Made by a program: the position numbers and the translations under genes. From contig JASLCW010000122.1 of the NCBI GenBank assembly GCA_030151765.1, positions 1-10,492 of the forward strand: DNA of 10,492 bases, in the 5' to 3' direction. Shown piece by piece: positions 1 through 5,787 of the stretch. A model generated the notes under the pieces. That model did no database searches, was not told where the DNA came from, and saw nothing but the letters and a program-made list of their open reading frames with translations. Origin of the DNA: Marmoricola sp. GTDB taxonomy: Bacteria; Actinomycetota; Actinomycetes; Propionibacteriales; Nocardioidaceae. Each line of letters begins with the position of its first letter. Position 1 is the stretch's first letter.

Positions 1-67
1 ACTCGCCGACCCGACGATCCCCACCTTTCAAACCGAGAAATCCCTGCCATGTTCTTGACGCGGGACA

Positions 68-206
68 ACCCCACTCAAGTGCACTCAGAACATGCCGAGA
101 CCCCACTCAAATGCAGACGGTTTGCATTCGAGTGGGGTCTCGGAAGGTTGAGAATGCATTTTGCTGGGGTCTCAGGGGTCCCAACATGCATTTGAGTGGG
201 ATCTCA
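68..206. repeat. Palindromic array of five ~20-nt repeats with 32-nt pitch
   Basis: Five copies of a unit close to TGCATTTGAGTGGGGTCTCG are visible. Two are on the minus strand (starting at 83 and 115, reading leftwards) and three on the plus strand (starting at 123, 155 and 187). Starts on each strand are exactly 32 nt apart, and the array is symmetric about position 119. Copies at 115 and 123 differ at one base. The copies at 155 and 187 match about 17 and 18 of 21 bases, and the copy at 83 matches 15 of its first 16. Spacers of about 11 nt are not conserved. The block is less GC-rich than its surroundings and lies just beyond the stop of the minus-strand dehydrogenase gene. It could be a set of protein-binding sites, since 32 nt is about three helical turns. 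It could also be a mobile palindromic repeat or a terminator. The function is unknown. Confidence 0.85.
95..143. terminator. 21-bp stem, 7-nt loop hairpin, possible terminator
   Basis: The two central repeat copies face each other and form a stem of 95-115 with 123-143, broken by a single A-C mismatch (109/129). The loop is 116-122 (GACGGTT). It lies 66 nt downstream of the dehydrogenase stop codon, where a terminator would be expected, but there is no T-rich tail on either strand. The stem itself is directly seen; a role in termination is only inferred. It may simply be the core of the repeat array. Confidence 0.4.
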
Positions 207-208
207 CG

Positions 209-1036
209 TCAGTGGGGCAGGATTGCCTTCGAGGCGCGTGAGAAGACGTCCTGGTAGCGGGCGCCGAGCAGCTTGCCGACCCAGTGGATCGCGTGCGCAT
301 CGATGCCGACCAGCTGACGCGGACGGTTCGCCAGGATGGCGCCGACGATGATCGAGGCGGCCTTGTCCGGGGTCATCCGGGCGAGCTTCTCGTCGAAGGT
401 CTGCGCGAGCTTGTCGTGGTCCTCGTGGGCGGTGGTGCGGCCGTTGCGGGCGATCCCGGTCTTGATGCCGCCGGGGTGGACGCAGGTGACGCCGACCGGG
501 TGACCGGCCACCAGCATGTCCTCGCGGACGGACTCGGTGAAGCCGCGTACGGCGTACTTCGTGGCGTTGTAGGTGCTCTGGCTGGGCATCGAGACCAGGC
601 CGAAGAGGCTGGAGATGTTCACGATGTGGCCGTCGCCGGACTCGATCAGGTGGGGGAGGAATTCCCGGGTGCCGTAGACGACTCCCCAGAAGTTCACGCC
701 CACGATCCACTCGAAGTCGGCGTACTCCATGTCGGTGACCGGGCCGGAGTGGGAGACGCCGGCGTTGTTGACGACGACGTTGACGACGCCGAAGTGGTCC
801 TTCACGTCGGCGGCGTAGGCGATGAAGGCCTCCTTGTCGCTCACGTCGAGCTGGTCGGCCTTGATCTCGCTGGCGCCGGCATTCTTCAGCAGGTCGACGG
901 TCTCGGCGAGCCCGTCGGCATTCCAGTCGGAGACCGCCACGCGGGCGCCCTTCGAGGCGACATTGAGGGCGAGTGCCCGGCCGATGCCCGAGCCCGCTCC
1001 GGTGATGACGACGACCTTGTTGTCCAACGACTTCAT
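209..1036 (-). CDS. Short-chain dehydrogenase/reductase (SDR family)
   Basis: A 275-residue NAD(P)-dependent oxidoreductase of the classical SDR type, probably cytosolic. The Rossmann glycine motif TGAGSGIG is at residues 12-19. An acidic residue, Asp37, at the end of the second strand suggests a preference for NAD(H). The structural NNAG motif is at 90-93. The catalytic set is complete: Asn115, Ser143, Tyr156 and Lys160 (YNATK). A PGG motif follows the active site, as in the family. The C-terminal extension of about 25 residues is a little longer than in minimal SDRs. The substrate cannot be read from the sequence; related actinobacterial proteins act on alcohols, ketones or lipid intermediates. 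The gene is divergent from a TetR-type regulator 71 bp away, which probably controls it. The start at 1036 has no Shine-Dalgarno sequence but sits 7 nt below a good -10 hexamer, suggesting a leaderless mRNA. Confidence 0.93.
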   Translation of the reverse strand: MKSLDNKVVVITGAGSGIGRALALNVASKGARVAVSDWNADGLAETVDLLKNAGASEIKADQLDVSDKEAFIAYAADVKDHFGVVNVVVNNAGVSHSGPVTDMEYADFEWIVGVNFWGVVYGTREFLPHLIESGDGHIVNISSLFGLVSMPSQSTYNATKYAVRGFTESVREDMLVAGHPVGVTCVHPGGIKTGIARNGRTTAHEDHDKLAQTFDEKLARMTPDKAASIIVGAILANRPRQLVGIDAHAIHWVGKLLGARYQDVFSRASKAILPH

Positions 1037-1043
1037 GACCGGA

Positions 1044-1071
1044 AATCTACCCGATATTGAACGAGCGTCAA
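1044..1071 (-). promoter_or_regulatory. Candidate promoter of the SDR gene (leaderless)
   Basis: On the minus strand, TTGACG (1071-1066) and TAGATT (1049-1044) are 16 nt apart, close to the -35 and -10 consensus. A start 7 nt after the -10 falls on the A of the ATG at 1036, so the transcript would have no 5' leader. This agrees with the absence of a ribosome binding site. Confidence 0.6.
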
Positions 1072-1073
1072 TA
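1055..1073. promoter_or_regulatory. Candidate TetR operator 1
   Basis: An imperfect palindrome, TATTGA-N7-TCAATA, overlaps the -35 box of the SDR promoter. Binding of the adjacent TetR-family protein here would block the SDR gene. The palindrome is visible; the pairing with this regulator is inferred from the divergent arrangement. Confidence 0.45.
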
Positions 1074-1080
1074 GCATTGT

Positions 1081-1093
1081 TGAACCTTGTTCA
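1081..1093. promoter_or_regulatory. Candidate TetR operator 2
   Basis: A perfect short palindrome, TGAAC-CTT-GTTCA, sits just upstream of a -10-like TAGTCT (1095-1100) belonging to the regulator gene. It is well placed for autorepression. The TGAAC half-site also occurs in operator 1 (1058-1062, as TGAAC), which supports recognition by one protein. Confidence 0.45.
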
Positions 1094-1094
1094 G

Positions 1095-1100
1095 TAGTCT
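1095..1100 (+). promoter_or_regulatory. Candidate -10 box of the TetR gene (leaderless)
   Basis: TAGTCT fits TANNNT and ends 7 nt before the ATG at 1108, so transcription could begin at the start codon itself. No convincing -35 box is seen at 16-18 nt upstream, which may reflect the operator placed there. No Shine-Dalgarno sequence precedes the ATG. Confidence 0.4.
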
Positions 1101-1107
1101 TCGCCAC

Positions 1108-1701
1108 ATGGCGTCGACCACTGCCCGTGTCCGGATGAGCCCCGAGGAGCGCCGCAACCAGCTCCTCGAGATCGGTGTCGGGCTGCTCGCGACCCGGTCG
1201 CTGGACGAGCTCTCCATCGAACTGCTGGCCGACCAGGCGGGGATCTCCCGCGGGTTGCTGTACCACTACTTCGGCAACAAGAACGACTTCCACGTGGCCG
1301 TCGTGCGCAAGGCGGTCGAGGACATCTACGCGATCACCGCGCCGACCGGTTCGGGTGATCCGCTCAGCCAGTTGCAGGCCTCACTGGGTGCCTATCTCGA
1401 CTACGTCGTCGAGAACAAGGCGGGCTATGTCTCGCTGGTGCGCTCCGCGGCCGGAGGCAACGAGGAACTGCGCAAGATCCATCTCGAGGCCCGTCAGGCA
1501 CTCACCGACCGCGTCTTCGAGAAGGCACAGGCCCTCGACGAGGACGCCCTCGTCGACTCGCCCGCCAGCCGCCTGCTGGCGCGCTCCTGGGCCGCGCTCG
1601 TGGAGGACGCCGTCCTCGCCTGGATCGACGACCCGGCCGGCCTCAGCCGCGACGAACTGCTGCTCCGGCTCTCCGGCGCCCTGGTTCCGCTCGTCGCCTG
1701 A
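1108..1701 (+). CDS. TetR/AcrR-family transcriptional regulator
   Basis: A 197-residue DNA-binding repressor, the usual length for the family. The N-terminal helix-turn-helix domain spans about residues 12-58. It includes the typical recognition helix region with ISRGLLYHYFGNK, followed by an alpha-helical ligand-binding domain rich in Ala, Leu and Glu. I chose ATG 1108; a TTG at 1087 would add seven residues, but it lies inside the palindrome at 1081-1093 and upstream of the likely -10. The gene is divergent from the SDR gene and shares its control region, so local repression of both is the simplest reading. The ligand is unknown. It precedes the first B12 riboswitch by about 70 nt, but nothing suggests it regulates the cobalamin genes. 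Confidence 0.92.
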   Translation: MASTTARVRMSPEERRNQLLEIGVGLLATRSLDELSIELLADQAGISRGLLYHYFGNKNDFHVAVVRKAVEDIYAITAPTGSGDPLSQLQASLGAYLDYVVENKAGYVSLVRSAAGGNEELRKIHLEARQALTDRVFEKAQALDEDALVDSPASRLLARSWAALVEDAVLAWIDDPAGLSRDELLLRLSGALVPLVA

Positions 1702-1723
1702 TCACGCCCGCCCGCGGAGGATC

Positions 1724-1746
1724 CGCCGGCGCGCTGATCGCCGGCG
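1724..1746 (+). terminator. Possible terminator of the TetR gene
   Basis: Two copies of the self-complementary CGCCGGCG (1724-1731 and 1739-1746), separated by CGCTGAT, can form an 8-bp all-GC stem 22 nt after the stop codon. There is no T tract, which is common for stems proposed as terminators in high-GC actinobacteria. It overlaps the region where a -35 box for the following operon would lie. Confidence 0.4.
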
Positions 1747-1758
1747 TCGTCGGCGCGG

Positions 1759-1764
1759 TAGAGT
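1759..1764 (+). promoter_or_regulatory. Candidate -10 box of the cobG-cobH-cobIJ-cobM operon
   Basis: TAGAGT fits TANNNT, and a start about 7 nt later falls at 1771. That is where the 5' strand of the riboswitch P1 helix begins (GCCAG, complementary to CTGGC at 1920-1924). No clear -35 box is seen. Placement relies mainly on the riboswitch boundary. Confidence 0.4.
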
Positions 1765-1770
1765 CGCCCC

Positions 1771-1927
1771 GCCAGTCGAACTCCACGCAGTGGGGTCAGG
1801 GAACCCGGTGTGAATCCGGGACTGACGCGCAGCGGTGAGGGTGACGGGCGGGACGACGACCACTGGGGCACTGCCCTGGGAAGGTGTCCCGCCCGGACGA
1901 ACCCGAGTCCGAAGACCTGCTGGCTCC
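1771..1927 (+). promoter_or_regulatory. Cobalamin riboswitch 1
   Basis: The leader carries the conserved cobalamin riboswitch blocks in order. First is GGGAACCCGGTGTGAATCC (about 1799-1817), then GGGACTGACGCGCAGCGGTG (about 1818-1837). A CACTGGG segment and GGGAAGG follow (about 1861-1874). A B12-box variant GTCCGAAGACCTGC (about 1907-1920) closes the core. GCCAG (1771-1775) can pair with CTGGC (1920-1924) as the closing helix. Such RNAs bind adenosylcobalamin or another cobalamin and reduce expression of the downstream genes. It lies directly upstream of the cobG-like gene. The exact ends are approximate. Confidence 0.95.
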
Positions 1928-1940
1928 CGTGACGCACATC

Positions 1941-1963
1941 GCGGGGCAACCCCGAGACCCCGC
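1941..1963 (+). promoter_or_regulatory. Possible expression platform of riboswitch 1
   Basis: GCGGGG (1941-1946) can pair with CCCCGC (1958-1963), or its GGGG can instead pair with CCCC at 1950-1953 around a 3-nt loop. The two helices exclude each other. Further on, the Shine-Dalgarno GGAG (1982-1985) lies within GGAGC, which is complementary to GCTCC (1923-1927) at the foot of the aptamer. That points to control of translation initiation. No T tract follows, so a transcription terminator is less likely. Ligand response is not shown by the sequence. Confidence 0.35.
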
Positions 1964-1992
1964 GAACGGGTCCCTGACGGCGGAGCAGGTGA

Positions 1993-2865
1993 ATGGACAC
2001 GACCCGGACCCGGGCGGATCGCTGCCCCGGCGTCTTCCGGCCCTGGCCGGCCGCGGACGGTCTGCTGGTGCGGCTGCGACTGATCGGCGGGCGCCTCCCG
2101 ATGTCCCGCCTCGCGGCGCTGCTCGACATCGCGGAGCGGTACGGCGACGGGCGCGTGCATGTCACGGTGCGCGCCAACCTCCAGCTGCGTGCGCTGCCCG
2201 GATCGGGTGAGCTCGACGCGGCCGTGCGCGATGCCCTGCTCGCGACCGGCCTGGTGCCCTCACCCGCGCACGACCTGGTGCGCAATGTCCTGGTCTCGCC
2301 GCAGACCGGGCTCTCCGGTGGGCGAACCGACCTGCGTCCCGTGGCCGCGGACCTGGACCGCCGGATCCGCGAGAGCGAACTGCTGGCCGGCCTGCCGGGT
2401 CGCTTCCTGTTCGTCCTCGACGACGGCCGCGGCGATCTGGTCGGGCACGCCGCGGATCTCGCACTGGTCGTGCTCGATGCCACGGAGGCTCAGCTGCGCG
2501 CCGGTACCGCCTGGGGGCCGGTCGTGCCGGTGGCCGAGGCGGCCGCACACCTGGTGGACCTGGCCGAGCGCTTCGTTCGGCGGCGTGGAGAGGGACCGGC
2601 GGCCGCCTGGCATGTCGCCGAGCTGGCGAACGGGCTCCTGGCCGGGGAGACCGCCGACCCGAGGCTCCCGGCCGCGACCGGCGGGCTCCAGCTCGGACCC
2701 GTGCCCGGTGGCATCCACATCCCCGTCGGCGACGAGGGGATCGACCGGGCCTGGCTGGCCGATGCCTCCCGATGGCCGGCTCGGGAGACGGACCACGAGG
2801 TCATCGTCACGCCGTGGAAGGGCGTGCTGGTGCCGACTTCGACGTACGACGAGGAGAAACGATGA
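1993..2865 (+). CDS. cobG: CobG-like precorrin-3B synthase, lacks the Fe-S module
   Basis: A 290-residue protein of the nitrite/sulfite reductase-like CobG family. CobG uses oxygen, a non-haem iron and a [4Fe-4S] cluster to make precorrin-3B, ahead of ring contraction by CobJ. Visible features are RCPGVF (10-15) and a first ferredoxin-like half-domain ending in RANLQLRAL. These are followed by VRNVLVSP, PGRFLFVLDDGRGD and a second half-domain ending VTPWKGVLVP near residue 281. Family members are about 360-460 residues and continue with CxxxxxC and CxxxC cluster motifs. Here the protein ends nine residues later, and its only cysteine is Cys11. The ATG has a GGAG site 7 nt upstream. The stop overlaps the cobH start (ATGA), so the shortening is a clean end, not an obvious frameshift. 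It may be a subunit, a divergent form or a decayed enzyme. Confidence 0.8.
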   Translation: MDTTRTRADRCPGVFRPWPAADGLLVRLRLIGGRLPMSRLAALLDIAERYGDGRVHVTVRANLQLRALPGSGELDAAVRDALLATGLVPSPAHDLVRNVLVSPQTGLSGGRTDLRPVAADLDRRIRESELLAGLPGRFLFVLDDGRGDLVGHAADLALVVLDATEAQLRAGTAWGPVVPVAEAAAHLVDLAERFVRRRGEGPAAAWHVAELANGLLAGETADPRLPAATGGLQLGPVPGGIHIPVGDEGIDRAWLADASRWPARETDHEVIVTPWKGVLVPTSTYDEEKR

Positions 2866-3527
2866 CCGAGCTGCGTGCGCCACGGCGGCGCTATCACTAC
2901 GTGACGACGGGGGCCGACATCTACGTGGACTCCTTCGCCACGATCCGCAGGGAGTCCGATCTGTCGCGGATTCCGGCGGACGCCGAGAAGCTCGCCGTAC
3001 GGATGATCCACGGCAGCGGGCAGCTCGATCTCGTCGACGACCTCGTCGTACATCCGGGACTGGTGTCGACCGCCCGCAGCGCATTGGAGAGAGGCGCCCC
3101 GATCCTCTGCGACGCCACGATGGTTGCCACGGGGGTGACCCGCTCGCGCCTGCCCCGGGACAACGACGTGCTGTGTTTCCTCAACGACAGCAGGGTTCCC
3201 GAGCTCTCACAGGCCTGGTCCACGACACGTACGGCGGCCGCGGTCTCGCTGTGGGAGCCGTGGCTGGAGGGCGCCGTGGTCGCCCTCGGCAATGCGCCGA
3301 CCGCGCTCTTCCATCTGCTGGAGATGCTCGTGGACGGCGCACCGCGGCCGGCCGCGATCATCGGCTGCCCGGTCGGCTTCATCGGCGCCGCGGAGTCCAA
3401 GCAGGCGCTCGTCGACCTGGCCGGGGAGCACGGCATCGACATCCCGTACGTCGTCGTACGCGGTCGTCGCGGTGGCTCGGCCATGACCTCGTCGGCCCTC
3501 AACGCCCTTGCCCAGGAGGAGGAATGA
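2862..3527 (+). CDS. cobH: Precorrin-8X methylmutase (CobH/CbiC)
   Basis: A 221-residue cytosolic enzyme that moves the C11 methyl group of precorrin-8X to C12, giving hydrogenobyrinic acid. The family active-site histidine is in RMIHGSGQ (His50). Other conserved stretches are the CDATMVATGV segment near residue 84, the GNAPTALFHLLE segment and the IIGCPVGFIGAAESK segment. Length is normal for the family. An in-frame upstream extension exists, but the ATG at 2862 is preferred because AGGAG lies 5 nt before it and it overlaps the cobG stop by ATGA. The gene is the second of a four-gene coupled operon under riboswitch 1. Confidence 0.96.
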   Translation: MTELRAPRRRYHYVTTGADIYVDSFATIRRESDLSRIPADAEKLAVRMIHGSGQLDLVDDLVVHPGLVSTARSALERGAPILCDATMVATGVTRSRLPRDNDVLCFLNDSRVPELSQAWSTTRTAAAVSLWEPWLEGAVVALGNAPTALFHLLEMLVDGAPRPAAIIGCPVGFIGAAESKQALVDLAGEHGIDIPYVVVRGRRGGSAMTSSALNALAQEEE

Positions 3528-5044
3528 CGAGCGAGCAGGCAAGCTTCCACTGCGTCGGTGTCGGACCCGGTGACCCGGAGCTGATCACGCGCAAGGCAGC
3601 ACGGTTGATCGAGTCGGCCGAGGTGATCGCCTTCCATGCCGGTGTGGGCAAGCGGTCGAATGCCCGGCGCATCGCCGCGGATCTCTTCCCCGCGGGTGTG
3701 ATCGAGGAGGAGCTGATCTATCCCGTCACCACGGGGGAGACCGCGCATCCCGGTGGCTATGTCGGCGCACTGGCCGACTTCTACGAGGAGTCCGCCGCGC
3801 GCCTCGCCGTACACCTGGACGCCGGGCGGCGGGTGGTGCTGCTGGCGGAGGGGGATCCGCTCTTCTACGGCTCCGCGATGTACATGCACGACCGGCTGGC
3901 CGGGCGCTATCCGACGGAGATCGTGCCCGGCGTCCCCGCCTTCGTCGCCGGCGCCGCGGCGGCCGCGAGCCCCCTCGCCCGGCAGACCGACGTGCTCACG
4001 GTGCTGCCCGGCACCCTGCCCGAGCCCGAGCTGGCCCGCCGGCTCGCGGACACCGACGCGGCCGTGATCATGAAGCTGGGACGCACCTTCCCGGCCGTAC
4101 GCCGTGCGCTGGAGGCAGCCGGGCGCCTCGACGGCGCGATGTACGTCGAACGGGCCTCGATGCCCGAGGAGCGCTGGTCGCCGGTGGCCGAGGTCGACCC
4201 GGATTCGGTGCCCTACTTCTCGCTGATCGTGGTGCCGGGCGACTCTCGCAACGGCCGCCGCTCGCGCGAGCCCGGCGTCCGGGCGACGGCCGAGACGGCG
4301 GCGGCCGTGACCGGACCGGCCGGCCTCCTCGTCGTCGGGCTCGGCCCCGGCCCCGACGGCTGGCTCACGCCCGAGGCCCGCGATGCGCTTGCCGGGGTGG
4401 ACCACGTCGTCGGCTACGCGCCGTACCTCGCCCGCGTCCCCCAGCGGGCCGGGCTGGAGCGCCACGCGTCCGGGAACACCGTGGAGGTGGACCGCGCCCG
4501 CCAGGCGCTCGATCTGGCGCGGGCCGGCGAGCGGGTCGCGGTCGTGTCCGGGGGAGACGCCGGCGTCTTCGGGATGGCGGCAGCGGTCTTCGAGGCGGCC
4601 GAGGACCCGGCGTACGCCGACGTCCCGATCACGGTGCTGCCGGGGGTCAGTGCGGTTCAGGCGGTGGCGGCCCGGGCGGGTGCCCCGATCGGCGCCGACT
4701 TCGCGGTGGTCAGTCTCTCGGACCGGTTGAAGCCCTGGGCGGTCGTCGAGCGGCGACTGCGCGCGGTCGCCCAGGCCGACCTGGTGCTCGCGATCTACAA
4801 CCCGGCGTCGCGCTCCCGGGTCGGGCAGATCGCCGAGGCGCAACGGATCCTGCTGGAGGAGCGCAGGCCCGACACGGTCGTGATCGTGGGCCGCGATGTC
4901 GGGCGCGATGAGGAGTCGCTGACGGTGACGACTCTCGCCGAGCTCGATCCGTCGGCGATCGACATGAAATGCCTGCTGATCGTGGGCGCGGAGAGCACGC
5001 GGGTGAGCCCGGCGGGCGTGTGGACGCCGAGGTTCGTGCGATGA
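3524..5044 (+). CDS. cobIJ: CobI-CobJ fusion: precorrin-2 C20- and precorrin-3B C17-methyltransferase
   Basis: A 506-residue bifunctional SAM-dependent methyltransferase. The N-terminal half (about 1-240) is CobI: CVGVGPGDPELITRKA (10-25), the GDPLFYGS loop near 110 and VPGVPAFVAGAA. It methylates C20 of precorrin-2. A charged linker (about 243-262) leads to CobJ: VVGLGPGPDGWLTPEA near 268, VSGGDAGVFGMA near 341, LPGVSAVQAVAARAGAP and YNPASRSR near 425. CobJ methylates C17 and contracts the ring of precorrin-3B. This fusion is well known in Actinobacteria. The open frame extends far upstream, but ATG 3524 has an excellent AGGAGGA-type site and overlaps the cobH stop by ATGA. A CobJ half placed next to CobG supports the oxygen-dependent route. 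Confidence 0.96.
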   Translation: MTSEQASFHCVGVGPGDPELITRKAARLIESAEVIAFHAGVGKRSNARRIAADLFPAGVIEEELIYPVTTGETAHPGGYVGALADFYEESAARLAVHLDAGRRVVLLAEGDPLFYGSAMYMHDRLAGRYPTEIVPGVPAFVAGAAAAASPLARQTDVLTVLPGTLPEPELARRLADTDAAVIMKLGRTFPAVRRALEAAGRLDGAMYVERASMPEERWSPVAEVDPDSVPYFSLIVVPGDSRNGRRSREPGVRATAETAAAVTGPAGLLVVGLGPGPDGWLTPEARDALAGVDHVVGYAPYLARVPQRAGLERHASGNTVEVDRARQALDLARAGERVAVVSGGDAGVFGMAAAVFEAAEDPAYADVPITVLPGVSAVQAVAARAGAPIGADFAVVSLSDRLKPWAVVERRLRAVAQADLVLAIYNPASRSRVGQIAEAQRILLEERRPDTVVIVGRDVGRDEESLTVTTLAELDPSAIDMKCLLIVGAESTRVSPAGVWTPRFVR

Positions 5045-5787
5045 CGGTTCAGTTCGTCGGCGCCGGGCCCGGAGCCGCCGACCTGCTGACCGTGCGGGCG
5101 ACCCGATTGCTCGCCGAGGCCGAGGTGGTGCTCTATCCGGGGACCTATCTCGACCCCGAGGTGCTCGAGCACTGCTCACCGGATGCCGCGCTGGTCGACA
5201 CCCAGGGCCTCGACCTGGACCAGATCACCGCGACGGTCGTCGAGGCCGCAGGTGCCGGCCGCTCCGTCGTGCGGCTGACCTCGGGTGATCCGTCGCTCTA
5301 TTCGGCCCTCACCGAGCAGACCAGGCGACTCGATGCGGCCGGGATCGCATGGGAGGTCACCCCGGGCGTCCCGGCGTACGCCGCCGCGGCGGCCCGGCTG
5401 GGCCGGGAACTGACCGTCCCGCTGCTGGCTCAGTCCGTCGTGCTCACCCGTACGCAGGCGCGCTCGACCGCGATGCCGCCGAGTGAGTCCCTGGCCGCCT
5501 TCGCCGCCACCAGGGCCACGCTGGTGCTCCATCTGGCGATCACCCGGGTCCGGGAGCTGATGGCCGAGCTCGAGCCGTCGTACGGCGAGGACTGCCCGGT
5601 CGCCGTCGTCTTCCGGGCCAGTCAGCCCGAGGAGGTCGTTCTCCGCGGCACCGTCGCGACCATCGCCGACCGGGTCGAGTCAGCCGGCCTGCGCCAGGCC
5701 GCCGTGATCATCGTGGGACGTGCGCTCGAGCACGACTCCTGTGCCGAGTCCCATCTCTACGACCCCTCTCGGGTGCGGGCCCATTGA
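5041..5787 (+). CDS. cobM: Precorrin-4 C11-methyltransferase (CobM)
   Basis: A 248-residue SAM-dependent tetrapyrrole methylase that converts precorrin-4 to precorrin-5. Motifs are FVGAGPGAADLLTVRA (5-20), YPGTYLDPE, TSGDPSLYSA near 80 and VTPGVPAYAAAAARLG near 108. The C-terminal ALEHDSCAESHLYDPSR resembles the usual CobM/CbiF ending. Length is normal. ATG 5041 overlaps the cobIJ stop (ATGA), with a weak GAGG 8 nt upstream, so translation is probably coupled. It is the last gene of the riboswitch 1 operon. Its last 31 nt overlap the 3' end of the opposing cobL, and no terminator hairpin is apparent between them. Confidence 0.96.
   Translation: MTVQFVGAGPGAADLLTVRATRLLAEAEVVLYPGTYLDPEVLEHCSPDAALVDTQGLDLDQITATVVEAAGAGRSVVRLTSGDPSLYSALTEQTRRLDAAGIAWEVTPGVPAYAAAAARLGRELTVPLLAQSVVLTRTQARSTAMPPSESLAAFAATRATLVLHLAITRVRELMAELEPSYGEDCPVAVVFRASQPEEVVLRGTVATIADRVESAGLRQAAVIIVGRALEHDSCAESHLYDPSRVRAH

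Noticed and set aside
31..51. A sixth, degenerate repeat copy mirroring the copy at 187
   Set aside because: TTTCTCGG-like matches appear only if gaps are allowed, so I did not count it, although symmetry would predict a copy here.
68..206. CRISPR array
   Set aside because: Units flip orientation about a centre, spacers are only about 11 nt, and no cas gene is in view.
1789..1797. AGTGGGGTC resembling the 5' repeat unit
   Set aside because: Only nine bases match, the rest of the unit is absent, and it is explained by the riboswitch leader. A similar AGTGGGG at 211-217 is in the SDR coding end and out of register with the array.
2159..3523. Long open frame upstream of cobIJ
   Set aside because: It runs through cobG and cobH in another frame, is rich in Arg, Ser and Cys, and is a typical high-GC shadow. 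The cobI-like sequence begins at 3524.
1993..3600. Frameshifted C-terminal Fe-S motif of CobG in another frame
   Set aside because: I saw no CxxxxxC or CxxxC segment of the CobG kind in the downstream frames, and cobH begins immediately, so a simple frameshift does not explain the short protein.
2921..5179. Long minus-strand open frame opposite cobH-cobIJ-cobM
   Set aside because: Its protein is Arg/His/Pro-rich with no domain signature, while the plus strand codes for clear enzymes with ribosome sites.
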